DNA of 42,915 bases from DASQUK01 sp035697145. GTDB lineage: Bacteria > Actinomycetota > Acidimicrobiia > Acidimicrobiales > VFJN01. Location: the NCBI GenBank assembly GCA_035697145.1, contig DASSDL010000057.1:1-42915 (forward strand), written 5' to 3'. A model generated the notes under the pieces. The model was given only the letters and a program-made list of their open reading frames with translations. It made no database searches and was not told the origin of the DNA. Position 1 is the stretch's first letter, and each line of letters starts with the position of its first letter. Shown piece after piece: positions 1-7,164 of this stretch. Both the position numbers and the translations under genes were made by a program.

Positions 1-153
1 GAACCCGGTGGCCAGCACGCCGAACACCCCCGCGGCACGGTCGCCGTCGTTGAAGTAGCCACCGTCCGGCGCATTGCGCCGCACGAGCAGCATCGCCCCG
101 ACGGCCGCGCCAGTAGCAGCGAGCACGATGACAATTGCGACCACGAGGTTCAT
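1..153 (-). CDS. DUF4239-like membrane protein, N-terminal part
   Basis: Only the first 51 codons lie in the window, read on the reverse strand from an ATG at 153. The visible part opens with a hydrophobic helix (about residues 3-23, ending in a pair of arginines) followed by a stretch containing GGYFNDGDRAAGVFGVLATG. This resembles the N-terminus of DUF4239 (bestrophin-like domain) proteins, which are multi-pass membrane proteins of unknown or channel-like function. There is no obvious Shine-Dalgarno sequence. A TAACCT box lies about 20 bases upstream. Family assignment is by recognition of a short stretch only, so it is moderate. Confidence 0.55.
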   Translation of the reverse strand, partial: MNLVVAIVIVLAATGAAVGAMLLVRRNAPDGGYFNDGDRAAGVFGVLATGF

Positions 154-173
154 CGAGACACCAACCGGCGGTC

Positions 174-179
174 AGGTTA
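174..179 (-). promoter_or_regulatory. Candidate -10 box for the DUF4239-like gene
   Basis: TAACCT reads on the reverse strand 20 bases before the ATG at 153. It fits the actinobacterial TANNNT -10 pattern and would give a short 5' leader. No convincing -35 box was seen. The rest of 154-383 shows nothing else that I can support. Confidence 0.3.
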
Positions 180-383
180 CGGCGCCCGGTCCTCAGGGCG
201 GCGAGGCCTATGGACAGCTCGGACGCATTATCAGAGGAAGGGGCGTGCGACGAGCCGCTCCTGTACGGGCCGACGGTCCCGCTCGAGGTGTCGCTTTCCT
301 TTATCAACCTTGCAGTGCCGGGCACCGCCGCGCGCGTGTCGATGGAAGTGCGCTACATCCACCGCGGCGCGCGGGGTGGCGGC

Positions 384-2171
384 TCACCCCATGTGCCGCG
401 GCGGCACCGGGCCGAGCAGCACGAGCATGTCGCCGTCCTGTGGCTCGGGTGTCGTGTCGGCGGTGACGGGGTCGAGCTGGCCGCCGGGATGCACGACGAA
501 GAGCGGCTCCGCGCCTTCCGGGAGACCCTGGTCGGACCTCTGCACGGTGACCTCCGCTCCCTCGCGGTGTCGCCGGGCGATCTCGACGCCCGTCAGGGGA
601 CCGCCGAACAGGAGCTCGCCCTGGGTGAAGGGCGCCACAACGCCGACATCTTGGCTGGGCGCCGCGACCCGATAGACGCCACCGTCGAGCGTGCCCTCGA
701 GTGCCACCGCAGCAAGAGCGTTGAAGTCGTCCTCCTCGGTCAGCAGCAGCACCGAGGTGACGCCCTCGAGCTCGGCGCCGCTGCCCGTGGCATCAGCCAG
801 GAGGCGACCGGGTGCGAGCGGCAGGCCGGCGCCCTGGATCTGTTGACGTTGCCTGTACGCGCCCGCCCACATCAGCACCTCGAGCCCCTGCGACCGGAGT
901 GCGCGCGCCAGGTCGACAACCCATTCGCTGCCGCCCACGATCAGCGGCAGCGACGCTGCCGGGCGGGTGACGCCGAGCCGCTTGGCGACGGGGACGGCGG
1001 TAAGGCCGTACAGCGTCACCGTGCCGACGATGACGAGGAACGTCGCGGGCAGGATGTCCGAGGCTCCCGGCACGCCGTCGCTCACGAGGGATGACGAGAA
1101 CGTGGAGGCGGTCGCCGCCGCAACGATGCCCCGAGGGGCCATCCAACCGACGAACGCCCGCTCGCCCCTCGTCAGGTCCGTTCGCAACGTGGCAACGAGG
1201 GCGACGAGCGGCCGCGCCACGAGCACCAGCACGGCGACGAGCCCCAACGTCGGCAGCAGCACGTCGCCGACCGACTCCGGAGTGACGGTCGACGAGATCG
1301 AGATGAACAGGAGACCGATGACGAGCTGGATGATCGTCTCGAAGAACGGGCGCCGGGCGGGGATGTCGAAGCCGGGCAGGTTGGCGACGGCGATGCCCAT
1401 GACTATCGCGGCGATGAGCCCGGTGTCGTCACGGGCGATGTTGCACGCTGCGGCCACGGCGACGACGGTGGCAAGCGTGCCCGAGGTGCCCAGGACCTCC
1501 GGGAGGCTCAGGCGCCTGAGGAGCAGCCACAGCAGCGCGGTGCCGACCACCCCGCCGGCGAGGCCGACGGCGGTGCTGGTGAGGAACTGGCCGACCTCAT
1601 AGCCGAATGTGCGGGGATCGCTCGAGATCACGGCGTGAAAAGTCAGCGCGCCGAGGATCCCGCCGATCGGGTCGATGACCGAGCTCTCCCAGCCGAGGAT
1701 CGTCTGCACGCGCCGGCTCGGCCGGACGAAGGACAGCAGCGGTCCGACGACCGTCGGACCGGAGACGACGAGGATGACACCGATCATCACGGCGGCGCCC
1801 CTCGACATGCCGAGGAAGAGGCCAGCCGAGAGCGCAGCGATCGCCCACGTGATCGGTACGCCCACCAGGATCAGCCCGGCCACGACCCGTCGGGTGCTCC
1901 CGGAGAGCCGTCGCAGATCGAGACCCACGCCGCTGTCGAAGAGGATGACCGCCACCGCCAGCGAGACCAGCGGCTCGAAGGCCGCCCCGACGATGTTTGT
2001 GGGGATGATGTCGTCGGTGAGCGCGCCCGCGACGAAACCGACAGGTAGCAGCACGACGATGGCCGGGAACCTCAGGATGTGAGCCAGGATCTGGGAGCCG
2101 ACCGCGAGCGCGACCGTCAGCCCCACGCCGGTGAGGATCTGATCAGTGGTCATGACGCCTCCGGCCGTCAT
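384..2171 (-). CDS. Cation/proton antiporter (CPA1/NhaP type) with C-terminal RCK-like region
   Basis: A 595-residue membrane protein. Residues about 10-400 form some twelve hydrophobic helices typical of sodium(potassium)/proton antiporters. The segment ESSVIDPIGG (about 162-171) supplies the conserved acidic residue D167 of the ion-binding site, and GPTVVGPLL (138-146) belongs to the same unwound-helix core. After about residue 410 the chain turns soluble and looks like a nucleotide-binding TrkA/RCK domain (PLIVGGSEWVVDLARALRSQ, then alternating strands), which would gate transport. It probably exchanges Na+ or K+ for H+ across the plasma membrane for pH or salt balance. Two starts are possible: ATG 2171 with GAGGG upstream, or ATG 2153 with GGAGG four bases upstream. 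The ion selectivity cannot be read from the sequence. Confidence 0.85.
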   Translation of the reverse strand: MTAGGVMTTDQILTGVGLTVALAVGSQILAHILRFPAIVVLLPVGFVAGALTDDIIPTNIVGAAFEPLVSLAVAVILFDSGVGLDLRRLSGSTRRVVAGLILVGVPITWAIAALSAGLFLGMSRGAAVMIGVILVVSGPTVVGPLLSFVRPSRRVQTILGWESSVIDPIGGILGALTFHAVISSDPRTFGYEVGQFLTSTAVGLAGGVVGTALLWLLLRRLSLPEVLGTSGTLATVVAVAAACNIARDDTGLIAAIVMGIAVANLPGFDIPARRPFFETIIQLVIGLLFISISSTVTPESVGDVLLPTLGLVAVLVLVARPLVALVATLRTDLTRGERAFVGWMAPRGIVAAATASTFSSSLVSDGVPGASDILPATFLVIVGTVTLYGLTAVPVAKRLGVTRPAASLPLIVGGSEWVVDLARALRSQGLEVLMWAGAYRQRQQIQGAGLPLAPGRLLADATGSGAELEGVTSVLLLTEEDDFNALAAVALEGTLDGGVYRVAAPSQDVGVVAPFTQGELLFGGPLTGVEIARRHREGAEVTVQRSDQGLPEGAEPLFVVHPGGQLDPVTADTTPEPQDGDMLVLLGPVPPRHMG

Positions 2172-2396
2172 GAGAACCCTCGAGCCAAAGCCTCCGCATC
2201 GTCCCGACCGGTTGAATCCCAGTCAGCTGCAGGCGGGTAGGGGTGGGCTTCGGTACCCGATCACCCCGAATGGATGACGACGGAGGCCGCAGACGGCGAG
2301 ATAGTGCGGGGGAGGCTCCGGCAGTCTTCGGGGGACCCGCGAGGGCACCGTCGTAGGTGCGGACGCCGATACCTCAGTGTGAGAAAGGAGCTCTCG

Positions 2397-2864
2397 ATGA
2401 GTGCGAGCGAGATCGACGAGCTGGGCCCGGTGGACTACCTGGTGGTCGAGTTTCCCGCAGGCAAGAGCAACTTCTCGGGCGAGATGGCGGCCGAGCTCGC
2501 AGCGCTCGCCGAGTCCGGGACCATCCGCGTGCTCGATCTACTGATCCTGCACAAGGCGGAGGACGGCACCGTCGACGCGTTCGAGCTCGACGACTTCGAT
2601 GATCTGGACGCGGCCGACGAGCTGCGCGGCCTGGAGACCGGGATCGCTGAGATCCTGGCCGCCGAGGACGTGGCGCACCTCGCCGAGGCGATGGAGAACG
2701 GCAGCACGGCCGGCGTCCTCGTCTGGGAGAACTCCTGGGCGGCCCCGTTCGCGTCGGCGGCTCGCCGGGCGGGCGGTCAGCTGATCGCCACCGGCAGGAT
2801 TCCCATCCAGGCGATCGTGGCGTCAATCGAGGCCGAGGAAGCCGAGATGAGCGAAGGAGACTGA
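2397..2864 (+). CDS. DUF6325 family protein
   Basis: A 155-residue acidic protein with no signal peptide. The start ATG at 2397 is chosen because AAAGGAG ends six bases before it; an open frame continues upstream but without a ribosome site. The opening GPVDYLVVEFPAGKSNFSGE and the later LDLLILHKAEDG and VWENSWAAPFASAARRAGGQ are the pattern I associate with DUF6325 (formerly lumped with DUF1269), a small actinobacterial family whose function is unknown. It ends in a charged Glu-rich tail. The next gene starts one base after its stop, so the two are almost certainly co-translated. The family often sits beside SHOCT or small basic membrane proteins in stress-related loci (recollection, not tested here). 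Confidence 0.7.
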   Translation: MSASEIDELGPVDYLVVEFPAGKSNFSGEMAAELAALAESGTIRVLDLLILHKAEDGTVDAFELDDFDDLDAADELRGLETGIAEILAAEDVAHLAEAMENGSTAGVLVWENSWAAPFASAARRAGGQLIATGRIPIQAIVASIEAEEAEMSEGD

Positions 2865-2865
2865 C

Positions 2866-3033
2866 ATGCCTCTCCGACCAGCGCGAGTTGCCCGGCGCGG
2901 CGTCATCGGCGCTCCGGTGGCGAGGACGGCGGCGGTCGTCGGCACCGCCGCCGTCGTGTCGCACGGGGTGAACCGCCGGCAGAACCGGCGCGAAGACCGG
3001 CGCGACCGCCGCCAAGAGCGGCGCGGTCTCTGA
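2866..3033 (+). CDS. Small basic membrane-type protein paired with DUF6325
   Basis: A 55-residue protein whose ATG follows the DUF6325 stop by one base. AAGGAGA lies about eight bases upstream. Residues about 12-33 are hydrophobic and Ala/Val/Gly-rich (RTAAVVGTAAVVSHGV), with basic residues before them. After residue 36 comes an almost pure Arg/Gln/Asp tail (NRRQNRREDRRDRRQERRGL). It looks like a single short membrane helix with a highly basic cytoplasmic tail. Similar short proteins are common next to DUF6325 or SHOCT genes in actinobacteria. Function unknown. The tail could bind an acidic partner such as the neighbouring DUF6325 protein or nucleic acid, but that is inference. Confidence 0.65.
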   Translation: MPLRPARVARRGVIGAPVARTAAVVGTAAVVSHGVNRRQNRREDRRDRRQERRGL

Positions 3034-3161
3034 ACCGTCGACCTCCCAGCCGCATCCTTCAACTGCACGCCCTGACCTGCTGTCCACATTCGCGACCGGG
3101 ACATCAAGAGTCGCCGAGGGGTTGACACGCTCCCGACGTGGCCGTCAGACCGGATCGCTGT

Positions 3162-4112
3162 TTACGGCTGGTCGCCGTCCGCGGGGACTCCGGCGAGGAC
3201 ACTGCGCAGCGTCTGGGCGGCTCCGAGCAACCCGGCACTCTCGAACGGCACAACGATCTTGGCGTTGTCGCTCTCGGCGAACTTCGCCAGCGCGTCGAGT
3301 TGGAGGATCGCCACGAGCGTCGGGTCGGGCTCCCCCTTCTTGATGGCGGAGTACACGGTGGTGATCGCCTGCGAGCGGCCCTCTGCCTCGAGGATCGCCG
3401 CCTGCCGGTTGCCCTCGGCGCTCAGGATCGCCGCCTGGCGGTTGCCCTCGGCCTTGCGGACGGCCGCCTGCGCGTCACCGTCGGCGACGTTGATGGCTGA
3501 CTGCCGCTGACCCTCCGATTGCAGGATCCTCGCCCGCTTCTCCTGGTCGGCCTGCTTCTCCAGGGCGAGCGCCTCGAGGATCTTGGGTGGCGGTGTGATT
3601 GCGATGATCTCGATGCGGCTGATCCGGATGCCCCACTTGTCGGTGACCACCTCCATCTGCTGCTGAACGTCGGTGTTGATGCGCTCCCGTTCGGAGAGAG
3701 CCTGGTCGAGGGTCATCGTGCCGATGACCGATCGCAGAGCGGTGCGTGCGAGTGCGTCGATGGCCACATCGAAACTGGCGATGCTGAACAGGGCCTGCTG
3801 GGCGTCGACCACTTGAGTGAAGATGGTGGCGTTGACCGTGACGACCACGTTGTCCTTGGTGATCACATCCTGACGGTCGCCCGGCCGGGGGATCTCCCGC
3901 ATGTCGACGCGCTGCAGGGATTCGATGAACGGCTGGATGATCGCCAGCCCGGGCTCATGCGTCTTGCGGTACTCGCCAAAGTGCTTCACGACCCCGACTT
4001 CGCCCTGCTGGACGATGTTGACCATCTGGCGAAGCGCCAGGAGCAACACGACCACCACGAGGCCGACGACGACGAGTCCGATGACACCGGCGGTGTTGAT
4101 GGCTGCGATCAC
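3162..4112 (-). CDS. SPFH/stomatin-like membrane protease-associated protein (QmcA/slipin type)
   Basis: A 316-residue SPFH (prohibitin/stomatin) protein. One N-terminal transmembrane helix (about residues 9-27) anchors it. The SPFH domain follows (about 31-200), with the typical GEVGVVKHFGEYRKT, QPFIESLQRVDMREI and ERINTDVQQQMEVVTDKWGI stretches. A long Ala/Glu/Gln-rich coiled coil (about 200-255) contains back-to-back copies of an AEGNRQAAIL unit. These proteins assemble into large ring- or cage-like membrane scaffolds that organise microdomains and FtsH-type proteases. Its ATG overlaps the end of the upstream nfeD-like gene by four bases (ATGA), the classic NfeD-stomatin operon pair. Confidence 0.92.
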   Translation of the reverse strand: MIAAINTAGVIGLVVVGLVVVVLLLALRQMVNIVQQGEVGVVKHFGEYRKTHEPGLAIIQPFIESLQRVDMREIPRPGDRQDVITKDNVVVTVNATIFTQVVDAQQALFSIASFDVAIDALARTALRSVIGTMTLDQALSERERINTDVQQQMEVVTDKWGIRISRIEIIAITPPPKILEALALEKQADQEKRARILQSEGQRQSAINVADGDAQAAVRKAEGNRQAAILSAEGNRQAAILEAEGRSQAITTVYSAIKKGEPDPTLVAILQLDALAKFAESDNAKIVVPFESAGLLGAAQTLRSVLAGVPADGDQP

Positions 4113-4624
4113 GGCTGATCCTCCTTTCTGTTGGCCGAGCCGGGGCCCTCACCCGCCTCCGCCTCAGAATCCGACGGCAGGTGACCGCCGACCGGCCACA
4201 CTGTGAGCGTCGTGCCCCGCACGGCCGTGACGAGGACCGTCGTGCCGGGAGGAATGGGGACGTCGGCCCCGCTGACGGCCCGCCAGCGCTCGCCGGCGAG
4301 CCGAACGTGGCCGACCTGATCCGAACCCCCGACGAGATCGAGCGTGAGCACTTCCTGCCCGATCAGGCCCCCGTGGACACCGCGGACATGCTCACCCGCG
4401 TCGTGGTGCGCGAAGGCTGCGCTCACGCGATTGCGGACCAATAGGATCCCGGCTCCGGCGACGATCACCGCAGTCACAACCTGCACGGCCACGGCCCCGG
4501 GCGAGACCAAGGCCACCGCGGCGGCCGCGAAGCATCCCAAGGCGGCGAACAGGGCATAGAACGCCAAATGGTGGAGCTCCACGGCGATCAGCACCACGCC
4601 AACGGCGATCCACGCGATGGTCAA
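4109..4624 (-). CDS. NfeD-like membrane protein
   Basis: A 171-residue protein with three or four hydrophobic helices in its first about 65 residues (starting MTIAWIAVGVVLIAVELHHL). A soluble C-terminal part of small strands follows (about 80-145: GLIGQEVLTLDLVGG, HVRLAGERWRAVSG, GTTVLVTAVRGTTLTVWPV), which is the OB-fold of the NfeD C-terminal domain. It lacks the ClpP-like serine protease domain of long NfeD proteins, so it is the short type. NfeD OB domains act with SPFH proteins, and the SPFH gene follows with a four-base overlap. GAGAGGTC lies just before the start as a ribosome site. Confidence 0.88.
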   Translation of the reverse strand: MTIAWIAVGVVLIAVELHHLAFYALFAALGCFAAAAVALVSPGAVAVQVVTAVIVAGAGILLVRNRVSAAFAHHDAGEHVRGVHGGLIGQEVLTLDLVGGSDQVGHVRLAGERWRAVSGADVPIPPGTTVLVTAVRGTTLTVWPVGGHLPSDSEAEAGEGPGSANRKEDQP

Positions 4625-4640
4625 TCCGACCTCTCTTCTG

Positions 4641-4654
4641 CGTAGAAGTCTACG
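4641..4654. repeat. Short inverted repeat in the nfeD promoter region
   Basis: CGTAGA and TCTACG form perfect 6-base arms around a 2-base centre, 17 bases upstream of the nfeD start. On the reverse strand the repeat contains TAGACT, a reasonable -10 box, so it could be an operator overlapping the promoter or simply coincidental. The rest of 4625-4726 shows nothing I can name. Confidence 0.3.
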
Positions 4655-4726
4655 GTGCCCAAACCGGTGCCGGGGGTGCGCCAGGCCGCCACCGCGGACA
4701 AGTCTGTTACCTAGCCCCGCAGCCGC

Positions 4727-5536
4727 TTACGCCGGGTAGGCGAGGTGAACCGCGGCACGGTCGTCGCGGACCAGGAAGGTCAGGCTTTCCTCGAGGTAGA
4801 GCTCGACCACGGCGTCGTCGTGGGCGCGATAGCCGATCGACGTGTCCTGCCCGCAGACCAGCTCGTAGTCGCCGCCACGCAGGCTGAGGACGACCGCGCC
4901 GTCGACCGCCGGTGCCCAGGCGATGGGCCCGCTCAGGATCAGCCTGATGTGCTCGAGCACCGGATAACCGCCGTGCTCGGTCGTCTCGATGACCCCGGTG
5001 TAACAGCGGGGGCCGAGCGCGATGCCATAGGGGCCGCCCACCCCGGCCTCCCGCAGCCGGGCGACGGCGCGGGCGACGATCCCCGGATAGTCGTCATAGT
5101 TGTCGCTGATCGTCAGCGGGTCGTGCGGCGAGCTGGGGGTGATGCCAGCGATGCCGGCGGCCTCCCAGCCGTGGAACACCGCTCGGTCCTCGGCCTCGGC
5201 CAAGCGACGGGCGGCCTCGACGACGGTCGTCAGGTCGGGATCGGGGGCACCGCGGTCGGCGGCCTCGATCACATCCGGGGCAATCTCCATTGGGGCCCGC
5301 AGCTCGACCAGGGGCTGGGCGACCCGGACCTGGGCGGCGGGTTCTCCTGCGGTCCCGGGCTCGATCGTGCGGACGCGACCCAGGTTGGCGGCCGCCTGCT
5401 CCCAGCCGTGGGGGCCGCTGAAGTCGACCAGCGGGCGGGCCGTCAGGAAATGGCGCAGCGTCCGGGACGCCTCCGCCTCGATGATGCCCCATGCCTTGTC
5501 GCTGATCGGGGCAAGCTCGCGATGGAGATGGTTCAT
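4727..5536 (-). CDS. Encapsulin shell protein (family 1, linocin/CFP29-like)
   Basis: A 269-residue HK97-fold shell protein that self-assembles into a protein nanocompartment. The N-terminus (HLHRELAPISDKAWGIIEAE, then RTLRHFLTARPLVDFSGPHG) and the C-terminal YLEESLTFLVRDDRAAVHL are hallmark encapsulin stretches; length matches the family (about 265). The start ATG is fixed by the TGATG junction with the cargo gene and by AAGGAG ten bases ahead. The cargo gene immediately upstream encodes an encapsulated ferritin, so the shell probably stores iron. Shell size (T=1 or T=3) cannot be told from sequence alone, though EncFtn systems of this length are usually T=1. Confidence 0.95.
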   Translation of the reverse strand: MNHLHRELAPISDKAWGIIEAEASRTLRHFLTARPLVDFSGPHGWEQAAANLGRVRTIEPGTAGEPAAQVRVAQPLVELRAPMEIAPDVIEAADRGAPDPDLTTVVEAARRLAEAEDRAVFHGWEAAGIAGITPSSPHDPLTISDNYDDYPGIVARAVARLREAGVGGPYGIALGPRCYTGVIETTEHGGYPVLEHIRLILSGPIAWAPAVDGAVVLSLRGGDYELVCGQDTSIGYRAHDDAVVELYLEESLTFLVRDDRAAVHLAYPA

Positions 5537-5940
5537 CACAACATCTCCTTGTCGGCCAGGCCCCGCAGGCCGAGCGACCCGTCGCCCGTGTCCATGAGGT
5601 CGTTCGACGGGGCCGCCACCGCCCCCGCCTCGACCTCGGCCTCCGCGGCCAGCTCGGCGATCGGGCGGTCGGTGAACAGGTAACGGCGCAGGAAGCCGTC
5701 CCACGTCTCATCGTGGCGCCTCAGCCACTCGAGGACCATCGAGGCGTGCTCCTTCTCCTCGTCGCGGTTGTGCCGCAGCACCCCCCGCAGGTCGTCGTCC
5801 CCGGCGGCATCGATCCGTTGGTCGTACCAGTCGACCGCCTCGACCTCCTCCATGAGCGACACGATGCCCCGGTGCCGGTCGCGTGTCTCCGGTCGCAGGT
5901 CGTCGGCTGACTCGTGAAACTTCGCGCTGGATGTCGCCAC
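5536..5940 (-). CDS. Encapsulated ferritin (EncFtn) with encapsulin-targeting peptide
   Basis: A 134-residue cargo ferroxidase. The helical core carries the EncFtn metal site: E31, E32, E34, W38 and Y39 in SLMEEVEAVDWYDQR, and E61, E62 and H65 in HNRDEEKEHASMVLEW. From memory this residue numbering matches the Rhodospirillum rubrum protein exactly. The C-terminus GDGSLGLRGL (about 119-128) is a typical cargo-loading peptide, joined by an Ala/Glu-rich linker. EncFtn forms ring decamers that oxidise Fe2+ but need the encapsulin shell to store it. I chose GTG 5940, which has GGAGG seven bases upstream, over TTG 5946, where GGAGGA would touch the start. The stop overlaps the shell gene's ATG (TGATG). 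Confidence 0.95.
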   Translation of the reverse strand: MATSSAKFHESADDLRPETRDRHRGIVSLMEEVEAVDWYDQRIDAAGDDDLRGVLRHNRDEEKEHASMVLEWLRRHDETWDGFLRRYLFTDRPIAELAAEAEVEAGAVAAPSNDLMDTGDGSLGLRGLADKEML

Positions 5941-6108
5941 GTCCAATCCTCCCGTTCGACCGCCGGGTCTCTACCCTGTCACAGCCCGGCGCGCCGACGA
6001 CCAGACGCCCCCTTCGCGGCCGACCGTAGTCGGAGGTGAAGGACTTCATCGGCCACACTGTGCGGTGACCGAGACCTTGACCGAGTGCGGCGGACATTGG
6101 AGGCACGG

Positions 6109-7086
6109 GTGGGCCAGGTCCAGACGAGGATGTACCGCAAGGACGTGTTGGAGGACGAGGCGTTCCCCCTCGCCGAGGTCTCCGAGCACCTGGACGAGCC
6201 TGACACGGTCGTGTGGGTCGACCTGTGCGGCCCGAACAAGGACGAGTTGCACGAGCTGGCGAGGGAGCTGGGCCTGCACGAGCTGGCGGTCGAGGATGCC
6301 TTGGGTCCCCACCAGCGGCCCAAGCTCGACCACTACGCCACGCACCGGTTCCTGTCGTGCCACGCAGTGCGGCTCGACCGGGAGGCCGCGGAGCTGGACG
6401 ACATCGAGATCGATGCCTTCGTGGGTGACCGCTGGCTGATCACGGTGCGCGAGGACGATCGCTTCTCGATGGGCGCCGTGCTGCAGCGTTGGGACCGGTC
6501 GTCCGCGCTCGCCACCCATGGTGTCAGCTTCCTGCTGTACGGCCTGCTCGACGTCGTGGTCGACCAGTACTTCGACGTGGTGCGGGCGTTCGACGAGTAC
6601 TACGACGAGATCAGCGAGAGCATCTTCGACGAGCGGCCCCTCAGCCCGGCACAACAACGGGACTGGTTCCAGATGCGCCGGGCGCTGGTGCAGTTCAACC
6701 GGCTGGTGAGCCCGACGCGCGAGGCGGTCAGCGCGCTGATGCGCCGCGAGCACGCCGCGGTGTCCGAGGACCTCTACCCCTACTACCAGGACGTTTACGA
6801 CCACATCCTGCGGATCAGCGAATCGACGGATTCGCTGCGGGACCTGGTGGCCACCATCGTGGAGACCAACCTGGGCCTGCGGGACTTTCGTCAGAACCAG
6901 ATCGTGAAGAAGGTCAGTAGTTGGGCAGCGATCTTTGCCGCGACGGCGGCGATCACCGGCTACTACGGCATGAACGTCCCGTACCCGGGCTCCGGTGAGA
7001 CCTGGGGTGTCATCTTCTCCGCGGCGGTCCTGTTGGTCGCGTCCTTCGGGCTCTACCTGCTGTTCCGGTGGCGCGACTGGCTGTGA
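6109..7086 (+). CDS. corA: CorA family magnesium/divalent cation transporter
   Basis: A 325-residue protein with a soluble N-terminal domain and two C-terminal membrane helices. The signature GMN (residues 287-289, in ITGYYGMNVPYPG) at the end of the first helix forms the selectivity filter, and the second helix (about 299-320) ends in RWRDWL. The long alpha-helical stalk includes NRLVSPTREAVSALMRRE. It is expected to be a pentameric plasma-membrane channel for Mg2+ or Co2+. GTG 6109 is preferred because GGAGG sits five bases upstream; GTG 6085 is an alternative eight codons longer. It is transcribed divergently from the encapsulin cassette across about 170 bases, which hold no strong operator that I can see. 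Confidence 0.92.
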   Translation: MGQVQTRMYRKDVLEDEAFPLAEVSEHLDEPDTVVWVDLCGPNKDELHELARELGLHELAVEDALGPHQRPKLDHYATHRFLSCHAVRLDREAAELDDIEIDAFVGDRWLITVREDDRFSMGAVLQRWDRSSALATHGVSFLLYGLLDVVVDQYFDVVRAFDEYYDEISESIFDERPLSPAQQRDWFQMRRALVQFNRLVSPTREAVSALMRREHAAVSEDLYPYYQDVYDHILRISESTDSLRDLVATIVETNLGLRDFRQNQIVKKVSSWAAIFAATAAITGYYGMNVPYPGSGETWGVIFSAAVLLVASFGLYLLFRWRDWL

Positions 7087-7149
7087 ACCGGGCGCTCGGC
7101 TGGCAGGACCGAGGTGACAACCGGGTTCGGAGGCCGAATGGGGCACCGC

Positions 7150-7155
7150 TAGCCT
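7150..7155 (+). promoter_or_regulatory. -10 box of hisS (probable leaderless start)
   Basis: TAGCCT ends nine bases before the hisS ATG and no Shine-Dalgarno sequence is present, so transcription probably starts at or next to the start codon. Confidence 0.45.
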
Positions 7156-7164
7156 CGGCGCGTC

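Noticed and set aside
210..383. A forward frame including PLEVSLSFINLAVPGTA and VSMEVRY that faintly resembles the start of an SsgA-like protein
   Set aside because: The resemblance stops after about 30 residues, the frame runs antisense into the antiporter gene, and there is no ribosome site. At best it is a remnant; not annotated.
3034..3161. Terminator between the convergent small basic protein and SPFH genes
   Set aside because: No stable stem followed by T-rich sequence was found in either direction.
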